Assembly (NCBI GenBank): GCA_964505215.1
Contig: CAZDGU010000024.1
Location: 1 to 29,204 of the forward strand
Direction of reading: 5' to 3'
From: Gracilimonas sp964505215
Lineage (GTDB): Bacteria > Bacteroidota > Rhodothermia > Balneolales > Balneolaceae
DNA length: 29,204 bases
In this document: positions 22,279 to 29,204 of the stretch, piece after piece
How the letters are laid out: every line of letters begins with the position of its first letter
Position numbering within the stretch: position 1 is the first letter of the stretch
Made by a program: the position numbers and the translations under genes
The notes under the pieces: model-generated
What the model saw: only the letters and a program-made list of their open reading frames with translations
Databases searched by the model: none
What the model was told of the DNA's origin: nothing

Positions 22279-23388
22279 ATGAATATACTGGCGGTTGAGC
22301 CGTTTTACAGCGGTTCGCATAAAGCTTTTTTGAAAGGATTAGAAGCTCATTCTGATCACCATATCATTCCTATAAAGCTGAATTATAAGGGATGGAAATG
22401 GCGCATGCATGGGGACTCTGTAACCTTGGCAAAGATGGCCGGTGAGATTGAGGAAGACATTGATTTATTGCTAACCAGCAGCATGACGAATTTTCCGGCT
22501 TTTATGGCGCTTACCAATCCGCGGTTTGCGCATACGCCCTCCATTATGTACATGCACGATAATCAGTTTACGCGGCCTATTCCGGATGGCGAGCAGCGTG
22601 ATTTAACCTACTGTTATATCAACTATTTAAGCATGTTATCGGTGGACAGGCTGCTGTTTTCATCTCAGTTTCATTTGGATGATTTGCTTGAGGCTTTGCC
22701 TACGTTTTTGGAAAATTTTCCGGATGCCAATCAATACGAAAGCATTGAGCACATACAGGAAAAAAGCGTGGTGATGCATCCCGGACTGGATCTTTCGAGC
22801 TTTGATGCACAGCCGGATACCCGAAGTGAAAATGAAAACCCGGTAATTGTTTGGAATCAGCGCTGGCAGTTTGATCGAAATCCCGCCATGTTTTTTCGAG
22901 TGTTGAACCGGTTGAATGACATCGATCTCAAATTCGACTTAATACTGGCAGGAGATACGCAGCACGAAAAGCCCGAAGAATTTGAGAAAGCATGGCAGCG
23001 GTACGGGCAGCAAATCACCCATTTCGGTTATGTAGATGACAAAGAAAATTACAGCAAGCTGCTGCATTCCGGCGATATTGTGGTCTCCACGGCAACCTAC
23101 GAATTCTTTTGCGTGGCCATTATGGAAGCCATTTATTGCGGATGCCATCCGCTGGTACCCAATGCGCTCCACTACCCGGAGCTGATTCCCGAAAGCTTGC
23201 ATAATCCGCTGCTACACGCTCCGGTGCTGTATGAAACGGAAGATGATTTATTTCATCATCTGAAAGAACTGCTGATGCAGAAAACCAAAGCTCTTCCCAA
23301 AAAATCTCTCCAAAACATCAACAAACACCTGGATTGGAAAAAGCGGATTAAAGATTTTGACCGGCTATTTGATGAAACGCTGGCTTAA
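22279..23388 (+). CDS. DUF3524/GTDC1-like glycosyltransferase (tRNA-queuosine mannosyltransferase homologue)
   Basis: A 369-residue GT-B glycosyltransferase. The N-terminal DUF3524 domain is plain: MNILAVEPFYSGSHKAF, then KLNYKGWKWRMHGDS, LLTSSMTNFPAF and MYMHDNQFTRPI. The C-terminal half has the donor-binding E-F-F-C-V-A-I-M-E-A-I-Y-C-G-C-H-P-L-V-P-N with YPELIPE. This matches the animal protein GTDC1, known as QTMAN, which adds mannose to queuosine in tRNA-Asp. By homology this protein may modify tRNA queuosine, but bacterial activity is inferred. I use the ATG at 22279; a longer frame from 22204 adds 25 residues that lie over a probable promoter (TATACTTG near 22236). Its last 4 bp overlap the convergent GNAT gene. 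Confidence 0.85.
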   Translation: MNILAVEPFYSGSHKAFLKGLEAHSDHHIIPIKLNYKGWKWRMHGDSVTLAKMAGEIEEDIDLLLTSSMTNFPAFMALTNPRFAHTPSIMYMHDNQFTRPIPDGEQRDLTYCYINYLSMLSVDRLLFSSQFHLDDLLEALPTFLENFPDANQYESIEHIQEKSVVMHPGLDLSSFDAQPDTRSENENPVIVWNQRWQFDRNPAMFFRVLNRLNDIDLKFDLILAGDTQHEKPEEFEKAWQRYGQQITHFGYVDDKENYSKLLHSGDIVVSTATYEFFCVAIMEAIYCGCHPLVPNALHYPELIPESLHNPLLHAPVLYETEDDLFHHLKELLMQKTKALPKKSLQNINKHLDWKKRIKDFDRLFDETLA

Positions 23389-23675
23389 TCGTCCTTTAAG
23401 AGTACGTCGTGAAGATCTTCATCTTTTTCGAGAACCACTTTGGTATAAGGACAAACCGGCTTGATACTGAGCTCGTTTTCCCGTGCATAATCAACGGATT
23501 TCAAAACCAGCTTTTTGGCTAATCCCTGTCCGCGATAATCATCGGAAACTTCGGTGTGGTCTATAGTAATTACGTCCGAATCTTCATGTGTATAAGTAAG
23601 CTCTCCAATACGTTCTCCATCTTTTTCAATAAAAAACTCACCTTTCGATTCTGTGTCTTTATGCTGAATATCCAT
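23385..23675 (-). CDS. GNAT-family N-acetyltransferase, short YjdJ type
   Basis: A 96-residue protein of the short Yjdj-type GNAT family (COG2388), which has only the acetyl-CoA-binding core. Visible features: EFFIEKDGERIGELTY, ITIDHTEVSDDYRGQGLAKKLV (the acetyl-CoA-binding R/Q-x-x-G-x-A/G loop), then VDYARENELSIKPVCPYTKVVLEK, a family hallmark with the P-x-C-P-Y segment. The substrate is unknown. It starts 38 bp after the menB stop with the same orientation, so it may be the last gene of the men transcript. Its stop overlaps the end of the convergent glycosyltransferase gene, leaving no room for an intergenic terminator. Confidence 0.87.
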   Translation of the reverse strand: MDIQHKDTESKGEFFIEKDGERIGELTYTHEDSDVITIDHTEVSDDYRGQGLAKKLVLKSVDYARENELSIKPVCPYTKVVLEKDEDLHDVLLKDD

Positions 23676-23713
23676 AATAAAATTAGTTGCTTAAGTTTTG
23701 AATAATTACTGAA

Positions 23714-24550
23714 CTAAGAAGGGGAGCGATCGAAGTCATCCCATTTTGGTTTTCTTTTTTCGAGGAAGGCATTTCGGCCTTCTTCGGCCTCGTCTGTCAT
23801 GTATGCCAGTCGGGTGGCTTCGCCGGCAAAAACCTGCTGCCCAACCATGCCGTCATCAATCATATTAAATGCAAATTTCACCATTTTAGTTGCAGTAGGG
23901 CTTTTCTTTAGAATTTCCTGAGCCCATTCGTAGGCGGTTTGCTCCAGTTCTGCGTGTGGAACTACTTTGTTGACCATTCCCATTTCAAAAGCTTCCTGAG
24001 CTGAATAATTTGCTCCGAGAAAAAAGATTTCACGTGCTCGTTTTTGTCCCACCTGTCGGGCCAGCAGGGCTGAGCCGAATCCGCCATCAAAGCTGGCTAC
24101 ATCGGTATCGGTTTGCTTAAAAATGGCGTGCTCTTTACTGGCCAGCGTGAGATCGCAAACTACGTGCAGGCTGTGTCCGCCGCCAACTGCCCAGCCGGGC
24201 ACCACCGCAATTACCACTTTTGGCATAAACCGGATGAGCCGCTGAACTTCCAAAATATTGAGTCGGGCAATGCCATCATCCGCTTTGTAGCCGGTTTTGG
24301 AACGTACGTTTTGGTCACCGCCGGAGCAAAATGCCCATTTCCCATCTTTTGAAGAAGGACCTTCACCGCTCAAAAGAACCACGCCAATATCGTTATCTTC
24401 TTTGGCATCGCTGAGGGCTTCATACAGCTCAAACACGGTTTTAGGCCGAAACGCATTGCGAATATCAGGCCGGTTAAAGGCCACACGCGCCACGCCGTTG
24501 CTCTTTTGGTACGTAATATCTTCGTATTCTTTTACCGTTTTCCAGTTCAT
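23714..24550 (-). CDS. menB: 1,4-dihydroxy-2-naphthoyl-CoA synthase
   Basis: Closes the second ring of the naphthoquinone in menaquinone synthesis, turning O-succinylbenzoyl-CoA into DHNA-CoA. It is a 278-residue crotonase-fold enzyme with FNRPDIRNAFRP, the oxyanion-hole segment FCSGGDQ (75-80), PGWAVGGGHSLHVVCDL and SFDGGFGSALLARQVGQKRAREIFFLG, all MenB-specific. At the position where E. coli MenB has the bicarbonate-binding Gly (QTG), this protein has D148 (KQTDTDV). That marks the bicarbonate-independent type, as in Mycobacterium. It lies 66 bp after menH in the men cluster. Confidence 0.95.
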   Translation of the reverse strand: MNWKTVKEYEDITYQKSNGVARVAFNRPDIRNAFRPKTVFELYEALSDAKEDNDIGVVLLSGEGPSSKDGKWAFCSGGDQNVRSKTGYKADDGIARLNILEVQRLIRFMPKVVIAVVPGWAVGGGHSLHVVCDLTLASKEHAIFKQTDTDVASFDGGFGSALLARQVGQKRAREIFFLGANYSAQEAFEMGMVNKVVPHAELEQTAYEWAQEILKKSPTATKMVKFAFNMIDDGMVGQQVFAGEATRLAYMTDEAEEGRNAFLEKRKPKWDDFDRSPS

Positions 24551-24616
24551 ATCTTTAGATAATCTCTATCAATTTAAGGGTTGAAGGTAAACCTGTGCAG
24601 ATCGAAGTTTACAAAT

Positions 24617-25426
24617 TTATTGGGTTAAAGCCTTTTTTATCACCGAAACAACTTCGTCAGGCTGATCGATATGCACACGATGTCCGGCATTTTTTATAAC
24701 CGATAAGTTCGAAGAAACAATCTCCTTTTCCATTTGCCGATTTATGTGCACAAATTTAGAATCTTTTTCACCGGCAATAAGCTGAACGGGAATTGAAATT
24801 TCATTCAGTCGATTCCTAACACAAGGCATAGTTCCCGTTCCAAAACCCTGCAAACTATTGGCCAGCCAATATGGATTTTGATTACTCTGTATTTCATCAA
24901 TCAGTGCTAACAATTTGGGCTTAGCGGTAGAGCTTTCGAAAATCGACATGCTTTTCCATTCTTCCAGAAAGCCTTCGAAGTTTCCAATAATGGCATCAGA
25001 ACGCTGTCCATCTAAAGCCTGCCGAGCCTGCCGTTCCGTTTCATTTTCAATTCCAAACGTGCCGCTTTCCAGGATAATACCACGGTATAAATCGGCCCGG
25101 TGCAGAGCCAGCTGAAGCGCAAGCCGGGCGCCCATGCTGTAGCCATATACGTACAAAGGAAGATGCAGCTGCTCGCTGATAAGTTTGGTAAGATCAGCCA
25201 CTTGCTCTTTGGTTGAAAACCGATAATGCAGCTCGGCACCATCGGTTTCACCGTGACCTAAAAGATCAATAACCACCGGATTACAAAACTCCTTGAGCTG
25301 TTCCATCAGATGATTAAACACTTTACTGCTTCCCATAAAACCGTGCAACAGTACTAAAGTGGGCAACTCATTGTTTTCCTGAAGAATATTAAGGTGATAA
25401 GAAATACCGCGAACTCGAATGTTCAT
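24617..25426 (-). CDS. menH: MenH-like alpha/beta hydrolase (SHCHC synthase)
   Basis: A 269-residue alpha/beta hydrolase. Features: the oxyanion segment LLHGFMGSS (26-34), DLLGHGETDG, the nucleophile elbow GYSMGARLALQLAL with S97, and the terminal His in NAGHRVHIDQP. MenH releases pyruvate from SEPHCHC to give SHCHC in menaquinone synthesis. The family fold is common, but the position decides: it overlaps menD by 4 bp (ATGA) and precedes menB. The length and G-x-S-M-G-x-R motif fit MenH. Confidence 0.88.
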   Translation of the reverse strand: MNIRVRGISYHLNILQENNELPTLVLLHGFMGSSKVFNHLMEQLKEFCNPVVIDLLGHGETDGAELHYRFSTKEQVADLTKLISEQLHLPLYVYGYSMGARLALQLALHRADLYRGIILESGTFGIENETERQARQALDGQRSDAIIGNFEGFLEEWKSMSIFESSTAKPKLLALIDEIQSNQNPYWLANSLQGFGTGTMPCVRNRLNEISIPVQLIAGEKDSKFVHINRQMEKEIVSSNLSVIKNAGHRVHIDQPDEVVSVIKKALTQ

Positions 25427-27138
25427 GAATCTTTATCTAAACTGAAATTCCAAAGAAGCTGCCGCTGGCTCATCGACTCATCCGCTCCGGTCATGCATTC
25501 CATTACGTGCACGCCATTTTGTTGAATAAGGTTCTCAAAAACAGAAACAATTTGCTCAGGTTTAGAAACCAGCGTGTGGTCGATGCCGTGAGCTCTGCAA
25601 ATGGCCGTAACTTTAGCCGATTGTGGCGTTTCAAAATATTGCGTATAAGCACTTTTAATCTGGTGAACCGGAAGCATTCGGAAGATGGTTCCGCCGCCGT
25701 TATTCAACAGTACAATTACTAAGGGTTGATTGATTTCCTTCGCATTCAAAAGGGCGTTGATGTCGTGTAAAAAAGCAATATCACCAACAAAAAGCACTCC
25801 TGCCCGCCGTGTTGAAAGGCTCAACCCCAAAGCTGTTGAAGTAATTCCATCTATGCCGGCAGCGCCCCGGTTCACATAAATCTCCTTTCCGCTAAAACTC
25901 CCAAAAAGGGAAATATCCCGAATCGGGAAAGAATTTGAAACCATGGTAAAGGCCTTTTCCGGGATAATATCCATGAGCTGTTTAAAAACGTAGCCGTCCG
26001 TAATGGGAGCCGAGGGGTGAAGATGTTGCGCGCGGAAGTCTTTAAAAGATTCTTCCGCTTTTTTCCAGCTTCTCAGCCATTCATCTGTTGCCGAACCGCT
26101 GATTTCCGGAATATAGAGCGGGGCTTTGAGTAAAATCTGCTTTGAGGAACTCAAGGTGCCATCCGTCCATCTGTTTGCTCCCATAAAGCTGATTTGTGTC
26201 ACCTCATCATGATAATCCAGATACTCGTTCAGGGCTTTACTTACGGGCTGCTGGCCAAATCGCAAAATCAAATCGCTTTTCAGAACGGTGCCATTTTTTT
26301 TATTTCTCAGAAAGCCGTCAAAACCTTCAACACTAAAAGGAGAGGAGGGGATATGAGATCCCGGTTCGGCCAAAATCGGTGCTTTCAAAGCCTCTGCCAG
26401 CGGGATGATAAAATTCAGTTCATCCTTTATCGAGGTGGGGCCAACTATTATAAGCGGACGTTCTGCAGAAATTAAAACCGACCAAAAGTGCTCATCCAGC
26501 TCCATGTTGTCCAACTCAAAAGCATAGTTTTGGGCTGAGTGATGAACATGCTTTGCGTTTTCGAATTCAACTTGTTTCAGGTAATCAGAATCCGGTTCAA
26601 ACGGTTTAGAGAATGGGAAATTCAGATGTGCCACTCCACTTTTTTCTACCGAATGCTGAACGGATTGAATAGCCGCTAATTTCAGTCTTTTCAGACTTCT
26701 TTCCTCAGAAACCGGCTCGCTCATTTCATGAAAAAATACCGGGTAGCTCCCAAACATTTTAAGCTGATCTATGGTTTGGGAAGCGTTAACCTGCCGGTAG
26801 TGGGGCGGACGGTCGGCACTCGCAATAATGAGCGGGACGCCTGACTGTGTGGCCTCAATAACGGCCGGAAAATAGTTGGCCAGTGCCGTTCCCGAAGTGC
26901 AAACAAGCACCGCAGGATTTCCGGATGATTTCGCCAATCCCAGCGCCATAAAAGCGGCCGAGCGCTCGTCAATAGCCACATGTTTGTTGATTCCGGGGTG
27001 AGTCGCAAACGCCAGCGTAAGAGCCGTAGAGCGCGATCCGGGTGAAATAACAGCTTCGCGAACGCCCTCTTCATACAAAGCACGTACAAAAACCGTACTC
27101 CAGTAATATGCAACGTTTTGAGGTTCGTTATTTTGCAT
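25423..27138 (-). CDS. menD: SEPHCHC synthase (MenD)
   Basis: A thiamine-diphosphate enzyme of 571 residues that joins isochorismate and 2-oxoglutarate, the committed step of menaquinone synthesis. N-terminal Pyr domain: VISPGSRSTALTLAF, DERSAAFMALGLAKSSG (the ThDP-activating Glu lies here) and CTSGTALANYFPAVIEA. Middle domain: RPLIIVGPTS. C-terminal PP domain: NRGAAGIDGITSTALGLSLS and the metal/diphosphate site GDIAFLHDINALLNA. Overlaps menF by 11 bp upstream and menH by 4 bp downstream, so the three genes form a coupled run. Confidence 0.96.
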   Translation of the reverse strand: MQNNEPQNVAYYWSTVFVRALYEEGVREAVISPGSRSTALTLAFATHPGINKHVAIDERSAAFMALGLAKSSGNPAVLVCTSGTALANYFPAVIEATQSGVPLIIASADRPPHYRQVNASQTIDQLKMFGSYPVFFHEMSEPVSEERSLKRLKLAAIQSVQHSVEKSGVAHLNFPFSKPFEPDSDYLKQVEFENAKHVHHSAQNYAFELDNMELDEHFWSVLISAERPLIIVGPTSIKDELNFIIPLAEALKAPILAEPGSHIPSSPFSVEGFDGFLRNKKNGTVLKSDLILRFGQQPVSKALNEYLDYHDEVTQISFMGANRWTDGTLSSSKQILLKAPLYIPEISGSATDEWLRSWKKAEESFKDFRAQHLHPSAPITDGYVFKQLMDIIPEKAFTMVSNSFPIRDISLFGSFSGKEIYVNRGAAGIDGITSTALGLSLSTRRAGVLFVGDIAFLHDINALLNAKEINQPLVIVLLNNGGGTIFRMLPVHQIKSAYTQYFETPQSAKVTAICRAHGIDHTLVSKPEQIVSVFENLIQQNGVHVMECMTGADESMSQRQLLWNFSLDKDS

Positions 27139-28591
27139 GTTCCAAAGCCGTTAGCATGGGAATTAGTTTCAAGTTGGTTTCGGCCCATTCTTTTTCGGGG
27201 GTTGAATCTTGGACAATGCCGCATCCTGCAAAAAATCGTACCTCTTTAGGCTTAATCAATCCGCTTCGGATGGCCACTATAAATTCACCCTGACCCTGAG
27301 CATTAATCCAGCCAACAGGAGCTGCGTACCAGCCGCGTTCAAAACTTTCGAGCTTGTTTATATAAGGCATGGCCAAATTACTGGGATAGCCGCCCACTGC
27401 AGGCGTAGGATGCAACCGGGAAAGCACCGCCGTTCGAGAAACTCCTTCTTTTATACGGGCGTGAACCGGCGTATAAAGATGCTGCACGTTTGATAGTTTT
27501 TTAACAGCCGGAGTTACGGGATGTTCATAGACATCCGAATACTGTTCGAGATTTTCGCCAATGGCATCCAGCACAAAAGCATGCTCGTTCAAATCCTTTT
27601 GGCTGTTCAAAAGCTCATGCTCTAAAACGGCATCTTCAGAAGCGGTATTTCCTCGGGAAATACTCCCTGCAAGACCTTCCGTAAGCACTTCGCGATTATA
27701 AAATGAAGCCAGCCGCTCGGGTGTACTTCCTACAAAAGCCGCTTTCTTGCTATGTTTAATCAGAAAAGAATAACAATCCGGATATTGATTGCGCAGGTGG
27801 TTGAGCAGACGGGTTTCTGATAGGGGAGTGGTTAGCTCCACCTTCAGTTCGCGGGCTAAAACAATCTTTTTAAACGCTCCATTTTTAATTAAGTCGGTAG
27901 CATTTTCAACCGCATGCAGCCATTTGTGGTAGGCATCAGCATGGACTTTTGGTACTTTTATTCCGTTTTGCGAAGTTTTGGTGGAAGGAACCTGATAAGT
28001 AGCAGCGTCACAAATACGATCTAACCGGTCTAAGGTAGAAATAAACGATTGATAGAGGTCTGTTTTCGAATCACCTTGCGATATTTTTTTGGTGATGGTA
28101 AGCACGGTAAACTTCCCGTTCTTCACTAACATCCATTCCGGCAGGTTGAACGAACCGGCTCCGAATTCTTCCCAATCGGTTCCTTTATTTTCATCGAAAA
28201 AAGAAAAGCCGCCCAGCAGGTGAACCGAAGCTAAATGATGCTTTAAAGTAGAAATATGGCGCACTTTACTAAGCAGATTTTTTCCTGCATCAGAAGCATT
28301 TCTAAAGCGCTGACTGCCACTTGTTTGTATTCTTGCCACGGAGCCGGCGGCGGCTATAGCAAACTGATCATTAGGCTTTTCCCAATAAAACTGAAACGTA
28401 TCCTCAATGGCGTGCTGCTCTAAAGCTGCGAGCGTGTCAACGGCCGGTATTTGGATGGAAAAGGAGAGGAATTCGTAGCTTGTTTGGTTTTCAGCTAAAA
28501 GCACATCAATGGCTTTATTGAGCTCAAGCTCTGAGATTTGTTGCCGAAAGCACTGCTTAATATCCCCAAGTGAGGGATTTTGGACGTCCAT
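27128..28591 (-). CDS. menF: Isochorismate synthase (MenF)
   Basis: Converts chorismate to isochorismate, the entry step of menaquinone synthesis. A 487-residue chorismate-binding enzyme; the C-terminal catalytic half shows FKKIVLARELKVEL, FLIKHSKKAAFVGSTPERLASF, LTEGLAGSISRG, ELLNSQKDLNEHAFVLDAI, LHPTPAVGGYP and GWYAAPVGWINAQGQGEFIVAIRSG, then RFFAGCGIVQDSTPEKEWAET. The N-terminal half is variable, as in the family. Isochorismate synthase rather than anthranilate or salicylate synthase is supported by direct overlap with menD. It is the first gene of the men cluster; a palindrome lies 17 bp upstream of the start. Confidence 0.95.
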   Translation of the reverse strand: MDVQNPSLGDIKQCFRQQISELELNKAIDVLLAENQTSYEFLSFSIQIPAVDTLAALEQHAIEDTFQFYWEKPNDQFAIAAAGSVARIQTSGSQRFRNASDAGKNLLSKVRHISTLKHHLASVHLLGGFSFFDENKGTDWEEFGAGSFNLPEWMLVKNGKFTVLTITKKISQGDSKTDLYQSFISTLDRLDRICDAATYQVPSTKTSQNGIKVPKVHADAYHKWLHAVENATDLIKNGAFKKIVLARELKVELTTPLSETRLLNHLRNQYPDCYSFLIKHSKKAAFVGSTPERLASFYNREVLTEGLAGSISRGNTASEDAVLEHELLNSQKDLNEHAFVLDAIGENLEQYSDVYEHPVTPAVKKLSNVQHLYTPVHARIKEGVSRTAVLSRLHPTPAVGGYPSNLAMPYINKLESFERGWYAAPVGWINAQGQGEFIVAIRSGLIKPKEVRFFAGCGIVQDSTPEKEWAETNLKLIPMLTALEHAK

Positions 28592-28607
28592 GACCTCTAA
28601 GAATTAG

Positions 28608-28627
28608 TTTTCAATTAAAATTGAAAA
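28608..28627. promoter_or_regulatory. Palindrome upstream of menF (candidate operator)
   Basis: Nine-base arms TTTTCAATT (28608-28616) and AATTGAAAA (28619-28627) are perfect inverted copies with a 2-bp centre, ending 17 bp before the menF ATG. The site is AT-rich and has no T-tract geometry of a terminator for a nearby gene, so an operator or a 5'-leader hairpin is more likely. No regulator is known. Confidence 0.4.
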
Positions 28628-28750
28628 TACGGAATATTACCGGAATCTTAAACCTGATTTAGTGCTTCTTTTATCGAGCAATGTAAGCCAAGGGATTCGA
28701 ATTGCTAATTGAAAAGCGCAGCTTTAGAAAGGGAGAGTTTAATTCAAATG

Positions 28751-29026
28751 CTACTCAGCATCATCATCTTCGCCGGTGGCGTAGGGATTGTTGATGCCAT
28801 ATTCCTGAGGATCGTACTCTGCTAAGTGGAAGAAGTGATTCCAGGCGGCTTCACTTTTTCCATTGTCATCTACCCAGGTTGGGTGGCTTTGCTTGATGAG
28901 ACCAACCACTCGCTTGGCATATTTAACACGCTCGCCGGTGTCATCAATACGAGGAAGGGCGGCAATCATAAGGTCTAAATTGTAGCCGCAGTCAAAGTCT
29001 TTGGGTTTTTGTTGCTCTATAAACAT
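28751..29026 (-). CDS. DUF4290 family protein
   Basis: A 91-residue soluble acidic protein. The pattern D-F-D-C-G-Y-N-L-D-L-M-I, then D-D-T-G-E-R-V-K-Y-A-K-R-V-V-G-L-I, then H-P-T-W, W-N-H-F-F-H-L-A-E-Y and an I-N-N-P-Y segment follows DUF4290 (EYGRNIQKMV, EDREER, LWDHL, DIDYPY), a family largely confined to Bacteroidota-related phyla. It is shorter than many members, ending with an acidic tail soon after the NPY segment. Function unknown. It lies 159 bp upstream of menF in the same orientation, but the gap contains the palindrome and probably the men promoter. The 178 bp before it, to the window end, shows nothing recognisable. Confidence 0.68.
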   Translation of the reverse strand: MFIEQQKPKDFDCGYNLDLMIAALPRIDDTGERVKYAKRVVGLIKQSHPTWVDDNGKSEAAWNHFFHLAEYDPQEYGINNPYATGEDDDAE

Positions 29027-29204
29027 GTAAATGGGAAGAGTTAAAGTGGGATAGCAAATAATTACACCCCAAAATAAGATTAATGGGAATACTTTAAAAG
29101 CAGGGTTTGTGAAAGTTAAGGATATTGGGTTCTTGGTTGGTTAAACAATTTTGGACTTGCTACATTTTAATGGACACGAAGTTAAGGTATATTGCAGTCT
29201 AAAC

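Noticed and set aside
1..29204. Defence island, CRISPR array, prophage or integrated element
   Set aside because: No nuclease, toxin-antitoxin pair, integrase, spaced repeat array or tRNA attachment site was found; gene content is chiefly housekeeping with a local stress module.

Overview
The window reads as a continuous piece of chromosome from a bacterium of the Bacteroidota/Balneolota group. Support for this: a DUF4290 protein, a Bacteroidota-type Crp/Fnr regulator, promoter boxes of the TAnnTTTG type used by that group, menaquinone genes, weak or absent Shine-Dalgarno sites, and RAYT-linked REP repeats. I cannot fix the genus. No tRNA, rRNA, CRISPR array, prophage or intact transposase was seen.

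Layout. 1-2801 holds housekeeping enzymes: a partial HD phosphohydrolase, a 4HBT thioesterase and an M42 aminopeptidase. 2858-3204 is a pair of inverted REP-like repeats around the C-terminal remnant of a RAYT transposase. 3378-10853 is a redox/stress-flavoured region: a small DUF6868 membrane protein, a cytoplasmic YceI protein, a Crp/Fnr regulator, a decayed Zn-alcohol-dehydrogenase tail, a CodA-like amidohydrolase, an MFS transporter, an F420-reductase-like NADP-binding protein, a secreted YceI protein, a pirin and a thioredoxin. 10854-11549 is non-coding and rich in repeats. 11550-15822 carries sua5 overlapping mfd. 15947-20289 carries Bat-type genes (BatA-like VWA, BatD-like, DUF58) interrupted by an oppositely oriented M23 peptidase gene. 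20380-21297 holds two small membrane proteins, one with an HEAGH motif. 21460-23388 holds an SDR and a DUF3524/QTMAN-type glycosyltransferase. 23385-28591 is a GNAT gene and menB-menH-menD-menF on the minus strand. 28751-29026 is a DUF4290 protein.

Most interesting signal. The genes for the first YceI protein (3750) and for the F420-reductase-like protein (8109) have the same promoter layout. Each has two FNR-like boxes (TTGAT-N4-ATCAA type) exactly 23 bp apart centre to centre, followed by a TAnnTTTGATGT box starting exactly 29.5 bp from the second centre. Between them lies a Crp/Fnr regulator gene whose recognition helix has the E-x-x-S-R pattern that reads TTGAT in FNR, but which has only two cysteines and so should not carry the FNR iron-sulfur cluster. 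I infer a small local regulon covering YceI, the reductase and probably the secreted YceI, under an FNR-type reader with an unknown input signal.

Other points: a frameshifted dehydrogenase relic, a CodA homologue with altered active-site residues, an M23 peptidase with Asp in place of a zinc-binding His, a probable bacterial tRNA-queuosine mannosyltransferase homologue, and a third REP copy at the 3' end of sua5.
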